A stretch of DNA of 42,882 bases, taken from NCBI RefSeq assembly GCF_000720485.1, contig NZ_JOAX01000046.1, positions 1 to 42,882 on the forward strand, given 5' to 3'. This DNA comes from Streptomyces ochraceiscleroticus. Its GTDB lineage: Bacteria > Actinomycetota > Actinomycetes > Streptomycetales > Streptomycetaceae. The position numbers and the translations under genes were made by a program. Shown piece after piece: positions 10,062 through 18,481 of the stretch; position 1 is the stretch's first letter; every line of letters begins with the position of its first letter. The notes beneath the pieces were generated by a model. It did no database searches and was not told the origin of the DNA. It worked only from the letters and a program-made list of their open reading frames with translations.

Positions 10062-11051
10062 GTGGTGCGATCCGAGGGCTTGCGACGCCCGGCGGCGACG
10101 GGGCTCATGATCCTCGTCGTCACCGTCGCGTACGCCGCGACCGGGAAACTCGGCCTGCTGGAACAGGTAGTGATCGCGGGCGCACGCGTCACGCCGTTGT
10201 GGCCGCCCACCGGCGTGGCCCTGGCCTGCCTGCTGCTCGCCGGCGTCCGCGTCTGGCCCGGGATCGCCCTGGGCACGCTGCTGATCATGGCGACCTTCGG
10301 GCCGCTGACCCCCGCCGCCCTCGCGATCGTCTTCGGCAACACGGCGGGCCCGCTCTGCTCCTATCTGCTGCTGCGGCGCGCAGGCATCCGCACCGGGCTC
10401 GACCGGTTGAACGACGGCCTGATGCTGGTCTTCGGCGGCCTCGCCGGGACGCTGATCAGCTCCGGGGTGGGTAGCGGAACGCTGCTGCTCACCGGCCAGG
10501 TTTCCGCGAACGAGTTCTGGCGCGCTTGGTCCGCGTGGTGGACCGGGGATGCGATGGGAGTACTGGTGGTCACACCGGTACTGCTCAGCCTGCACGCCGC
10601 CCGGCCGCTCAGGGAGAAGGACCTGCAGGAGTGGGCCGAGCCCGCGGTGTTGCTGGCCGCCACGGCGGCCGTCACGACCGCCGTCACCAACATCTCGCTC
10701 CACCTGCTGTTCCTGGTCTTCCCACTGCTGATCTGGGCTGCGCTGCGCACCCGCCTGGTCGGCGCCGCGCCGTGCGTGCTGCTGCTGTCCGTGCTCACCG
10801 TGGTGGCGATGACCCAGCGCCGCGGGCCGTTCGCACATCAGAGCATCGTCGAGAACATGATTACCCTGCAGGCGCTCAACGGCGCAGCCTCACTGACCAC
10901 GCTGCTGCTGGCGGCCGTCGTCGCCGAGCGGGAGAACACGTACCAGAAAATCGAGCAGGCATGCACCGTCCTCACCGAGGTGGTGTCCAGCCTCGCGCCG
11001 TCCCGGACGCGCGGCCTCCGGCCACCGCCCGGCGAGCAGGCCCCCGACTGA
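10062..11051 (+). CDS. MASE1-domain integral membrane protein
   Basis: The product is about 329 residues and is almost entirely hydrophobic, with eight or more membrane segments. Conserved MASE1 features include TPLWPPTGVALACLLLAGVR, the FGNTAGPLCSYLLLRR region and WWTGDAMGVLVVTPVLL. MASE1 usually forms the N-terminal sensor of diguanylate cyclases, histidine kinases or SpoIIE phosphatases. Here it ends with a short cytoplasmic helix (AERENTYQKIEQA) and no catalytic domain. The start is uncertain: GTG at 10062 or 10065 fits the frame but lacks a good ribosome-binding site. It begins 64 bases after the phosphatase stop. A sensor role with that phosphatase is inferred from context. Confidence 0.78.
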   Translation: MVRSEGLRRPAATGLMILVVTVAYAATGKLGLLEQVVIAGARVTPLWPPTGVALACLLLAGVRVWPGIALGTLLIMATFGPLTPAALAIVFGNTAGPLCSYLLLRRAGIRTGLDRLNDGLMLVFGGLAGTLISSGVGSGTLLLTGQVSANEFWRAWSAWWTGDAMGVLVVTPVLLSLHAARPLREKDLQEWAEPAVLLAATAAVTTAVTNISLHLLFLVFPLLIWAALRTRLVGAAPCVLLLSVLTVVAMTQRRGPFAHQSIVENMITLQALNGAASLTTLLLAAVVAERENTYQKIEQACTVLTEVVSSLAPSRTRGLRPPPGEQAPD

Positions 11052-11186
11052 CCGCACGCCTCCCAGGACGGCCGTCAGGGGCCCACGTCATTCCGCTCCG
11101 CAGTGCGGACGAGTCCACCGCTCCAACGGACAGCCCGCCCCTGCGCGGCCCGGCCTCCAGCCCCGCCCGCAGCCCGGCGCGGCAGG

Positions 11187-12596
11187 TCAGGCCAGGGGTG
11201 CGCCGTTGCCCGCGAGGACCTCGGGCCGCAGCAGCGCGGCGAGCTTCTCGGCCGGGAGCAGGCCCTTCTCCAGGACGAGCTCGGCCACGCCCCGGCCGCT
11301 GGCGAGGGCCTCCTGGGCGATGTCGGTGGCGGCCGTGTAACCGATGTGCGGGTTCAGGGCGGTCACCAGGCCGATGGAGTTCTCCACAGTCGCGCGCAGC
11401 ACCTCCGTGTTGGCGGTGATACCTGCCACGCAGCGCTCGGCAAGGGTGAGGCAGGCGGCGCGCAGGTGCGTGATGGACTCCGACAGGGAGTGCAGGATGA
11501 TCGGTTCGAAGGCGTTGAGCTGGAGCTGCCCGGCCTCGGCGGCCATGGTGATGGTGACGTCGTTGCCGATCACCTCGAAGGCGACCTGGTTGACGACCTC
11601 GGGGATCACCGGGTTGACCTTGCCGGGCATGATGCTCGAACCGGCCTGCACCGGCGGCAGGTTGATCTCGCCGAGGCCCGCGCGCGGCCCGGACGACAGC
11701 AGGCGCAGGTCGTTGCAGCTCTTGGAGAGCTTGACGGCGATGCGCTTGAGCACGCCGGACATCTGGACGAACGCGCCGCAGTCCTGGGTGGCTTCGACCA
11801 GGTTGGCGGCGGTGACCAGGGACAGCCCGGTGATGTCGGCGAGGTGGCGGCGGGCCGACTCCGCGTATGCCGCGTGGGCGTTGAGGCCCGTACCGATCGC
11901 GGTCGCGCCGAGGTTGATCTCATGGATCAGCTCGACGGCCTCGGCGAGGCGGCTGCGGTCCTCGTCGAGCATGACGGCGTACGCCGAGAATTCCTGCCCG
12001 AGGGTCATGGGTACCGCGTCCTGGAGCTGAGTACGGCCCATCTTCAGCACGTCGCGGAACTCGACGGCCTTGCCGGCGAAGGTGTCCTGGAGGACGGCCA
12101 TCGCCTTGAGCAGGCCGCGCACCGCGAAGACGGTCGCGATCTTGACGGCGGTGGGGTAGACGTCGTTGGTGGACTGGCCGAGATTGACGTCCTCGTTGGG
12201 GTGCAGGTGCTGGTACTGCCCCTTGGCGTACCCCAACAGCTCCAGCGCGCGGTTGGCGATGACCTCGTTGGCGTTCATGTTGGTCGAGGTGCCGGCGCCG
12301 CCCTGGATGACGTCGACGACGAACTGATCGTGCAGCTTGCCGTCGCGGATCTCGCGGCAGGCAGCGACGATCGCGGCCGCCTTCTCGGGCTCCAGAAGGC
12401 CGAGTTCCTCGTTGGCGAGGGCGGCGGCCTCCTTGACGGCGGCCAGGGCGTCGATCAGGTGCGGGTAGGCGGATATCGCAGTGCCCGTGATGGGGAAGTT
12501 CTCCGTGGCGCGCAGGGTGTGGACGCCCCAGTACGCGTCGGCGGGGACCTCACGGTCTCCGAGCAGGTCGTGTTCGCTGCGGGTGGCGCCGGTCAT
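11187..12596 (-). CDS. aspA: Aspartate ammonia-lyase
   Basis: The product is 469 residues, normal for the fumarase/aspartase superfamily. It shows the family signature GSSIMPGKVNP about two thirds along, plus TSTNMNANEVIANRALE, HPNEDVNLGQSTNDVYPTA and GRTQLQDAVPMTLGQEF, which favour aspartase over fumarase. It converts aspartate to fumarate and ammonia in the cytoplasm. ATG at 12596 is chosen because the conserved N-terminus starts there and AGGAAGAGG lies about 12 bases upstream; an earlier in-frame ATG would only add a short non-conserved stretch. It is last in the leftward asparagine-catabolism operon, 56 bases after the asparaginase, which supplies its substrate. Confidence 0.93.
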   Translation of the reverse strand: MTGATRSEHDLLGDREVPADAYWGVHTLRATENFPITGTAISAYPHLIDALAAVKEAAALANEELGLLEPEKAAAIVAACREIRDGKLHDQFVVDVIQGGAGTSTNMNANEVIANRALELLGYAKGQYQHLHPNEDVNLGQSTNDVYPTAVKIATVFAVRGLLKAMAVLQDTFAGKAVEFRDVLKMGRTQLQDAVPMTLGQEFSAYAVMLDEDRSRLAEAVELIHEINLGATAIGTGLNAHAAYAESARRHLADITGLSLVTAANLVEATQDCGAFVQMSGVLKRIAVKLSKSCNDLRLLSSGPRAGLGEINLPPVQAGSSIMPGKVNPVIPEVVNQVAFEVIGNDVTITMAAEAGQLQLNAFEPIILHSLSESITHLRAACLTLAERCVAGITANTEVLRATVENSIGLVTALNPHIGYTAATDIAQEALASGRGVAELVLEKGLLPAEKLAALLRPEVLAGNGAPLA

Positions 12597-12652
12597 GGCT
12601 GTACGGGTCCTCTTCCTGAGGTGAGTGAGTGAGGTTCTGGGCATGCGCCGGG

Positions 12653-13669
12653 TTACACGGCGGTGGCCACGACCGACGGGTCCAGCGCAGGTACGGGCCG
12701 TACGCTGCCGACGGGCCGGCCACCGCCGAGCATCGGTTCCCCCGCGAACCCGGTGAGCAGCTCCGGGTCGACGCCCGCCCGGGCCAGGGCGGCCGCGGCG
12801 ACCGGGATGCGCGCCCGGTTCGCACCGTCGGCGATCTTCACGGCGATGGCGCTGCCGGACGGCAGCGCGGCGACCTGGACGCCCTCGAAGCCGTCCTTGG
12901 CGAGCAGCCCGGGAACCGCACGCATCAGCGCGGCCACGTCCCGTCCGGTGCCGGAAGCCATCTCTGCGTGCTCGCGCATCGCATGCGCCACGCGTGCCTC
13001 GGGGGTGCCGGGGGCTGCGGTGGTGATGCGGGCGGCGGCGCGGGCGAGGCCGTGCAGGGATACGGCGAACAGCGGAGCGCCGCAGCCGTCGACGGTCACC
13101 TGCGCGACGCGCTGACCTGTGAGGTCCTCGACGGTCTCGGCGATCGCCGTCTGGAGCGGGTGGGCGGGGTCCAGGTAGCTCTCCAGCGGCCAGCCGTTGA
13201 GCAGGCAGGTGTAGAGCATCGCGGCGTGCTTGCCGGAGCAGTTCTGGGCGAGCCGGGAGGGCGGGCGGTTCTCGCGGATCCAGGCGTCGCGGACGGCCGG
13301 GCCGTACGGCAGGTCCGGGACGTTGCGCAGGTCGTCCTCGGCGACGCCGGCCTGCTCGAGGATCCGCCGGGTGCCGGCGAGGTGGCGTTCCTCGCCGGAG
13401 TGGCTGGCCGCGGCCAGGGAGAGCAAGTCGCCGTCGAGCGGGAGCCCGGCCCGCACCATGGCGACGGCCTGGACGGGCTTGAGCGCCGAGCGCGGGTAGA
13501 AGGCGGCCTCGATGTCACCGAGCTGGAACCGGACCTCGCCGTCGGCGCCCAGGACGGCGGCGGAGCCGTAGTGGATGCCCTCGACCACCCCGCCTCGGAC
13601 GACATGGGCGACGGGAGCGTGGCGGGGTGCGCGGATCGCCGGTGCGTCCGCGAGGGAACTGCTGTACAT
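12653..13669 (-). CDS. L-asparaginase II-type amidohydrolase
   Basis: The product is 338 residues and matches the actinobacterial and rhizobial-type asparaginase II family, which differs from the E. coli type. Recognisable parts are HVVRGGVVEGIHYGSAAVL at the start, YPRSALKPVQAVAMV, the NCSGKHAAML centre, VDGCGAPLFAVSL and a C-terminal AIAVKIADG. It would hydrolyse asparagine to aspartate and ammonia. The ATG at 13669 is chosen by conservation; GAGACAG just upstream is a weak ribosome-binding site. It lies between the permease gene (44-base gap) and aspA, so uptake, deamidation and deamination are encoded in order. Confidence 0.88.
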   Translation of the reverse strand: MYSSSLADAPAIRAPRHAPVAHVVRGGVVEGIHYGSAAVLGADGEVRFQLGDIEAAFYPRSALKPVQAVAMVRAGLPLDGDLLSLAAASHSGEERHLAGTRRILEQAGVAEDDLRNVPDLPYGPAVRDAWIRENRPPSRLAQNCSGKHAAMLYTCLLNGWPLESYLDPAHPLQTAIAETVEDLTGQRVAQVTVDGCGAPLFAVSLHGLARAAARITTAAPGTPEARVAHAMREHAEMASGTGRDVAALMRAVPGLLAKDGFEGVQVAALPSGSAIAVKIADGANRARIPVAAAALARAGVDPELLTGFAGEPMLGGGRPVGSVRPVPALDPSVVATAV

Positions 13670-13713
13670 GACTGTCTCGATCACTGCTGTGTTGTCGTGG
13701 ACCGGTACGCGGG

Positions 13714-15153
13714 TCACGCGTCGGTCCGGGTGGAGGTGCGCGCGATGCGGCCGCGGAGGCTGTACCAGCCCGCGACCAGCGCTCCGACGACCAGCGGCAC
13801 GCACAGCACGGTGGTGCGTCCGGCGCCGCCGTCGGCGTACATGAGGACCAGGACGGACGCGAGGAAGGCCAGCGTCACGAGTTGGATCCAGGGGGAACCC
13901 GGCAGTCGGTAGCCGGGGCGGGTCAGCTCGCCCTTCTGGGTCTTCTGCCAGAAGCGCAGGTGACAGATCATGATCATGCCCCAGGTGGCGAGGATGCCGA
14001 TCGCCGCGAAGTTGAGCACGATCTCGAAGGCGTCGGCGGGGACCACGAAGTTGAGGCCGACGCCGAGGACGCAGATGCCGCCGGTGAGCAGGATGCCGCC
14101 GTACGGCACCTGGCTGCGGCTCATGCGGGCGGTGAACCGCGGCGCCGAGCCGTTGACGGCCATGGAGCGCAGGATGCGGCCTGTGGAGTAGAGGCCGGAG
14201 TTGAGCGAGGACATGGCCGCGGTGAGGACGACGAGGTTCATCACGCCGCCGGCCGCCGGGACGCCGATGCGGGACAGCACGGTCACGAAGGGGCTCTCGC
14301 CGGCGCTGTACGCGTTCCAGGGCAGCAGCATCGACAGCAGGAGGACCGAGCCGACGTAGAAGATCCCCACGCGCCACATGATCGAGTTGATCGCCCTCGG
14401 CAGGATCTTCTCGGGGTTCTCGGTCTCCCCGGCCGCGACGCCGACCAGTTCGACGGAGGCATAGGCGAAGACGACGCCCTGGACGATCAGCAGCATGGGC
14501 AGCAGGCCGTTGGGGAAGAAGCCGCCGTTGTCGGTGATCAGGGACGGGCCGGGCGTGGCGCCGTCGATCGGGTGCTGGGTGACCAGCAGGAAGATGCCGA
14601 TGCACATGAAGATCACCAGCGCGCCGACCTTGACGATGGCGAACCAGAACTCCAGTTCGCCGAAGATCCGCACCGATATGAGGTTCACGGTGAGGACCAC
14701 GGCCAGGGCTATGAGGGCGATCACCCACTGCGGGATGTCGGAGAACATGCCCCAGTAGTGGGTGTACGTGGCTACCGCGGTGATGTCGGCGATGCCGGTG
14801 GTCGCCCAGTTCAGGAAGTACATCCAGCCCGCTGTGTACGCGCCCTTCTCCCCCAGGAACTCCCGGGCGTACGACACGAAGGCGCCGGAGGACGGGCGGT
14901 ACAGAACGAGTTCGCCGAGGGCCCGCACGACGAGGAAGGCGAAGAGGCCGCAGACGGCGTACGCGATGAACAGAGAGGGGCCGGCGTCGGCGAGACGGCC
15001 GCCGGCGCCGAGGAAGAGGCCGGTACCGATGGCACCGCCCACCGCGATCATGTTGACGTGCCGGGACTTCAGGGACTTGCTGTACCCGGCGTCTCCGGCG
15101 TCGACGTGTCGGGGCGAGGGGCGCGTCTCGTCTTTGAGGTGCTGTTCGCTCAC
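13714..15153 (-). CDS. ansP: Amino-acid permease, probably L-asparagine permease
   Basis: The product is 479 residues with about twelve membrane segments. The N-terminal cytoplasmic part leads into [20 protein letters not shown], the signature of the amino-acid/polyamine/organocation permease family. [19 protein letters not shown] and the [20 protein letters not shown] motif are close to the AnsP/GabP branch. It would bring asparagine in by proton symport. The start is GTG at 15153, which overlaps the TGA of the upstream regulator as GTGA, implying translational coupling. Asparagine specificity is inferred from the downstream asparaginase and aspartase. Confidence 0.9.
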   Translation of the reverse strand: MSEQHLKDETRPSPRHVDAGDAGYSKSLKSRHVNMIAVGGAIGTGLFLGAGGRLADAGPSLFIAYAVCGLFAFLVVRALGELVLYRPSSGAFVSYAREFLGEKGAYTAGWMYFLNWATTGIADITAVATYTHYWGMFSDIPQWVIALIALAVVLTVNLISVRIFGELEFWFAIVKVGALVIFMCIGIFLLVTQHPIDGATPGPSLITDNGGFFPNGLLPMLLIVQGVVFAYASVELVGVAAGETENPEKILPRAINSIMWRVGIFYVGSVLLLSMLLPWNAYSAGESPFVTVLSRIGVPAAGGVMNLVVLTAAMSSLNSGLYSTGRILRSMAVNGSAPRFTARMSRSQVPYGGILLTGGICVLGVGLNFVVPADAFEIVLNFAAIGILATWGMIMICHLRFWQKTQKGELTRPGYRLPGSPWIQLVTLAFLASVLVLMYADGGAGRTTVLCVPLVVGALVAGWYSLRGRIARTSTRTDA

Positions 15154-15878
15154 GCCTCGGGTCTGCCTTCCGTAGGTATGTCCGTACGTGTGGGGCGCAC
15201 GATGTCGGTGAGGGTGATGTCGACGCGGTCGAGATGGTGGGACATGGCCGCCACCGCGTCGTGCTCGGAACCGTCGATCAACGCCTCGACAATCGCCCGG
15301 TGCTCCTGATTGGACCGCTCGCGCCGGCCGCCCAGGTCGTTGAGGAACGCCGACTGACGCGCCAGTGCGTCGCGGATCTCCTCGATGACCCGGCGGAAGA
15401 CCGGGTTCTGGGCCGCCTCGGCCACGGCGAGGTGGAAGAGGCTGTCCATCGCGACCCACGCGGTGGTGTCCGTCTCCTGCTCCATCCGGTCGAGGAGGTG
15501 GGACAGGTGGTCCAGGTTTTCCGGGGTGCGGCGCAGCGCCGCGTATCCGGCAACCGGAATCTCGATGTGGCGGCGTACCTCCAGCAGGTCGCTGGCCGCG
15601 TAGTCGCCGAAGGTGGGGTCCTCGACGGTGGTCGCGACCACGAAGGTGCCCCTGCCGGTCCTGGAGACGGTCAGGCCCATGGTCTGCAGGGCGCGCAGCG
15701 CTTCCCGCAGAACGGGCCGGGAGACCTCAAGGGTCCGGCACAGCTCCGCCTCGGAGGGAAGCTTGTCACCGATGGCGTAGTCGCCGCGCTCGATGGCGCC
15801 ACGAAGGTGGGCGAGCACCGCTTCCATCGCACTGACGCGTCGCGGCATCCCGGCTGTCTGGCTGTCTGACAGGTTCAC
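15150..15878 (-). CDS. FadR-subfamily GntR transcriptional regulator of the asparagine operon
   Basis: The product is 242 residues. The N-terminal winged helix-turn-helix (about 15-80) contains [20 protein letters not shown] and [13 protein letters not shown], typical of GntR proteins. The C-terminal all-helical FCD domain (about 95-230) includes the [13 protein letters not shown] and [11 protein letters not shown] motifs, which hold ligand- or metal-binding histidines. Translation starts at GTG (15878). It is first in a four-gene leftward unit and its stop overlaps the permease start, so it probably controls asparagine uptake and breakdown and its own transcription. The ligand may be asparagine, aspartate or a related acid, which is inference. 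Confidence 0.9.
   Translation of the reverse strand: MNLSDSQTAGMPRRVSAMEAVLAHLRGAIERGDYAIGDKLPSEAELCRTLEVSRPVLREALRALQTMGLTVSRTGRGTFVVATTVEDPTFGDYAASDLLEVRRHIEIPVAGYAALRRTPENLDHLSHLLDRMEQETDTTAWVAMDSLFHLAVAEAAQNPVFRRVIEEIRDALARQSAFLNDLGGRRERSNQEHRAIVEALIDGSEHDAVAAMSHHLDRVDITLTDIVRPTRTDIPTEGRPEA
15862..15872. promoter_or_regulatory. Short palindrome at the start of the GntR gene, possible operator
   Basis: The sequence CTGTCTGACAG is a perfect inverted repeat around a central T. It lies in codons 3-6 of the regulator. A related half-site (CTGTCTGG) is adjacent at 15854-15861. Position and symmetry suggest an autoregulatory site; binding is not shown. Confidence 0.3.
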
Positions 15879-15979
15879 GGGAGCGATCCTGCGGGCTGCG
15901 GGACAGCGGTGTCAAGAGAGTGCATGGGAGAACTTCACTGAGCGCAACACCGGCACATCCCGACCGCAAGAGGTCGTTT

Positions 15980-16480
15980 TGCTGCCTTATGGCGGCGCTT
16001 GAGGGCGGGATGCGGTGAGTGAGTTGCGTCGCACAGTGCGGCTCATCAAAACCCAGATCATCCTCGATCTCGAGTTCTGCCGCGGCCTCCCACTTCAGGT
16101 GTGGCGGATGGTCTCCTTCTGCAATACTCCGAAGAAAATCTCGAGCTGCCGGATTCCCAATATTGCCGAGCGCCTGGATGCACTTCAGGAACAGCCAGTA
16201 GGTCGAATCGTCAGAATATTCCCGTTCTGCGAATACCTGGATGATGGCGTTAACTGCTGTTGGCTTTGCCAGCTCCCCCAGAATCTCGATGCGGTCTTCC
16301 AGGTAACCTGCCGCCTCTCCTGACCAGACCAGCAGCAATATTTTCCAGTGTGTTGAACCGACTCCAATCGGACCGTTGCGCCAGCATGCGCATCAGCGGG
16401 ACAATGCACTCATTAGCGGTCGGGAATTCACTTTCGACCCTCCGTTGGTGCTCCTCCGCTCCTCCCCATGTACCTTGCAC
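15980..16480 (-). pseudogene. Fragment of a HEAT-repeat protein gene, frameshifted
   Basis: Leftward translation gives helical-repeat sequence in two frames. TANECIVPLMRMLAQRSDW and RFNTLENIAA lie in one frame to about 16330; VWSGEAAGYLEDRIEILGEL, ALGNIGNPAARDFLRSIAEG and LKWEAAAELEIED lie in the next. These are HEAT/PBS-lyase-like repeats. A one-base frame change at about 16327-16330 separates the parts. The frame then runs without a proper end into the upstream region of the GntR gene, so the 3' end is also lost. Codon bias is weaker than in neighbouring genes. Probably a decayed gene from an accessory locus. Confidence 0.55.
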
Positions 16481-16588
16481 CGCCCGCAATGCGGATGAGC
16501 ACGGGGTGCGGCCCTCAATCTCTGCTTGTGCCCGGTGCGCTAGCGGCCGGCACCCTACGACTACCTGAGCCGCCGCCAGGCAGGGAGC

Positions 16589-16906
16589 TTGCCCTCCGTG
16601 GTTGGCACCGAACGCTGGCAGAGGGCCCATAGGCCATCACCGGCACCAAAGGAAGCGGTGTCTCCGTCTTGGGGCGACCTGCCCACTCCCCTGCCGTACA
16701 GCTTGACTCCGGGCTGCGGCGAGTGGACACCCGAGCAGATCACACAAGCACTGGAGCAGTTCGAGACCATCAAGCGGGCGGTGGACGAGTCGGGCCAGGC
16801 GCCCCCGCTGGAGCCCGAAGTCGTGGACGCCGTTATGCAGTGCACCCGCTGGATGCGGCACGCAACGGCACGCCCCGGCTTCGGAGTCATCGGCTTCTGC
16901 TCCTGA
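16589..16906 (+). CDS. Hypothetical protein, possibly a 5'-truncated gene
   Basis: The last 70 codons have convincing G/C third-position bias and encode EWTPEQITQALEQFETIKRA followed by EPEVVDAVMQCTRWMRHAT, a compact helical segment. The first part (MPSVVGTERWQRAH) is less convincing and has no clear ribosome-binding site, so the true start is unknown or lost. I recognise no family. It lies between a HEAT-repeat remnant and a lipoprotein gene and may itself be a remnant. Confidence 0.38.
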   Translation: MPSVVGTERWQRAHRPSPAPKEAVSPSWGDLPTPLPYSLTPGCGEWTPEQITQALEQFETIKRAVDESGQAPPLEPEVVDAVMQCTRWMRHATARPGFGVIGFCS

Positions 16907-17239
16907 AGTCCCGGGCACGCCAACCCGATTGGCCCCTACCGGCGCATGGTTCCACCGACCCGCTATGGCTCCCCGGTACCGCGGAACTCGCGGGCTTCGA
17001 GAAGGAGTCCGGTGAAGGAGGTGTCGCGGTGGTCAATTTCGGTGCCTGGGGGCAGGCCGGCCAGGGAGGCGTCGCGGTCGGCGTCGGCCAGGCGGTCAGG
17101 CAGCCGGGCAGCCGGGCAGCCGGGCAGCCGGGCGGTAAGTAGGACAAAGCGCAGGTCACCGCGGCTGACCACAGTGATCGCCAACCAGATCTCTGGTTAT
17201 GATCATGCCAACTGATGGTCACTGACGGGGAGATCGAAC
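16907..17239. other. Intergenic stretch with a tandem repeat; promoter of the next lipoprotein
   Basis: No gene is supported here. It holds four CAGCCGGG copies (17101-17132). Close to the next gene, a less GC-rich piece (about 17185-17215, ATCTCTGGTTATGATCATGC) could carry its promoter. GGGGAG at 17228-17233 is the probable ribosome-binding site. Confidence 0.45.
17101..17132. repeat. Tandem octanucleotide repeat, (CAGCCGGG)4
   Basis: Four uninterrupted copies of the 8-base unit CAGCCGGG. The unit length is not a multiple of three, so copy-number change would shift any reading frame. It lies in a stretch without a supported gene, about 110 bases upstream of a lipoprotein start. Confidence 0.85.
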
Positions 17240-17833
17240 ATGCTGAACCGTAAGACGCTGTGGCTGCGTGCGGCCGCGCCCGTTGCTGTTCTGGCGCTGA
17301 CGCTGACGCTGACCGCATGCGGCGGGTCCAGCGGGGACGCCAAGGGCGGCACCAGCAAGCTCCAGGAGGACAAGCCCGAGAGCCGGGAGCTGGCGACCGG
17401 CGAGAGCGCCACCAGCAAGTTCAAGGAGGACGACGGGACGATCACGTACTCCGTCCTCGCGCAGAAGATCGACGTGGGCACCGAGGCGGACACCAAGAAG
17501 ATGGTCGACGACCCGGCAAAGGCCAAGGGGTTCGTCCCCGCGGTGGCCCACTTGCGGTACACGAACAAGGGCGGCGGCACCGTCGCCTCGTATCCGAGCG
17601 TCGGTGACAACGTCGAGATCTACGCCGACGGCCAGCGCGGAACCATCTTGATCGGTGCGGCAGATGACGCGCCCGGCTGCGAGTCGGACACCGACATCGA
17701 GAACTGGAAGAAGGGCCAGAGCCACGTGCTCTGCGAGACCTACATGGTCCCGAAGGGCGCGAAGGAGCTGTCCGTCCGCTGGTCGGCCGAGGACGACGGC
17801 GAGCCGTACAGCTGGACGTTCAAGAACTCCTGA
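17240..17833 (+). CDS. Secreted lipoprotein with probable immunoglobulin-like (DUF4352-type) domain
   Basis: The product is 197 residues. It has a positively charged start, a hydrophobic stretch (APVAVLALTLTLTAC) and an LTAC lipobox, so it is predicted to be anchored outside the membrane. A Ser/Lys/Glu-rich linker follows. The domain from about 65 to 195 (TITYSVLAQKIDVG, AHLRYTNKGGGTVA, CETYMVPKGAKELSVRWSAE) resembles the beta-sandwich domains of actinobacterial DUF4352-like lipoproteins. Two cysteines (DAPGCES, HVLCET) could form a disulfide. GGGGAG upstream supports ATG 17240. Function unknown; it stands alone. Confidence 0.85.
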   Translation: MLNRKTLWLRAAAPVAVLALTLTLTACGGSSGDAKGGTSKLQEDKPESRELATGESATSKFKEDDGTITYSVLAQKIDVGTEADTKKMVDDPAKAKGFVPAVAHLRYTNKGGGTVASYPSVGDNVEIYADGQRGTILIGAADDAPGCESDTDIENWKKGQSHVLCETYMVPKGAKELSVRWSAEDDGEPYSWTFKNS

Positions 17834-18200
17834 CCGCTGCCGACACGGCCCGCGCCGGCTATGTGGCGCAGCCGGGCGGTGAAGCGCCTGCTCCAGGCCG
17901 CATCGCAGTGGCTGGCGCAGGCGGCCTAAGTGTGTTGTCCGGCGGACCATGACCACAGCTGGTGAGCCTTGGGACATGATTCGCCGGACTCGACCATCAT
18001 CTCGGGTCCGGGGAGCGCATCAGGCAAGTTCGGCAACTACCTGCAATCCGGTGCCGGACACCGGTCTGCAGGACGCCTGAGCGGCCCGCGCCGTCGCGAG
18101 AGTGCGGCCCCCGCCCTCGCTTGATGCTGCCCACGACCATTCCCGGCAATCGACTGGACCGACCAAGCCGTAGTTGTGGGCGGCTGCCCTAGGGGCACAT
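17834..18200. other. Gene-poor stretch with possible gene remnants
   Basis: No complete gene is supported. Short pieces with coding-like bias occur, for example RAVKRLLQAASQWLAQAA ending in TAA near 17929, which look like 3' tails of lost genes. The stretch ends at a long inverted repeat. Confidence 0.4.
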
Positions 18201-18249
18201 CACGACTGTCCTGGCCAGACGGCTGAGCGGCCCGGCCAGGACAGTCGTG
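18201..18249. terminator. Perfect 16-bp inverted repeat, probable terminator
   Basis: The left arm CACGACTGTCCTGGCC (18201-18216) is exactly complementary to the right arm at 18234-18249, with a 17-base loop. A second smaller stem, CCGTCT-C-AGACGG (18251-18263), adjoins it and overlaps the stop of a leftward gene remnant. For leftward transcription this is a normal place for a factor-independent terminator. There is no T run, which is common in Streptomyces. Confidence 0.6.
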
Positions 18250-18255
18250 GCCGTC

Positions 18256-18402
18256 TCAGACGGTGCTCTTGGAGATGGTGAGCAGTACGGGCTTGGTCAC
18301 CTTCACGGTGCGCAGCGAGCCCAGGAAGATCTCCACGAGCCAGGCGGCGGCGCCGAGGGACCATTCCCGGGCGTCGCAGGCGGCGCGGATAGGCGCGCCG
18401 TT
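18256..18402 (-). pseudogene. 3' remnant of an unidentified gene
   Basis: This leftward frame has strong coding bias and reads NGAPIRAACDAREWSLGAAA, then WLVEIFLGSLRTVKVTKPVL, ending in a stop just before a terminator-like inverted repeat. Upstream it is closed by an in-frame stop and has no start codon or ribosome-binding site. It looks like the last 48 codons of a gene whose body has been deleted. The family is not recognised. Confidence 0.4.
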
Positions 18403-18481
18403 TCACCACCTTCGTTCAGCCGGCCTGGACGCGCGATCACGCCGGTGTCCCGCCCTGCGGCAGCGGGGCGCGAAGGTGGGG

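Noticed and set aside
11103..12632. Rightward 509-codon open frame opposite aspA
   Set aside because: Its antisense partner is a textbook aspartase; the rightward translation has no recognisable motif.
17101..17132. CRISPR-like repeat
   Set aside because: The 8-base units are directly adjacent with no spacers; this is a simple tandem repeat.
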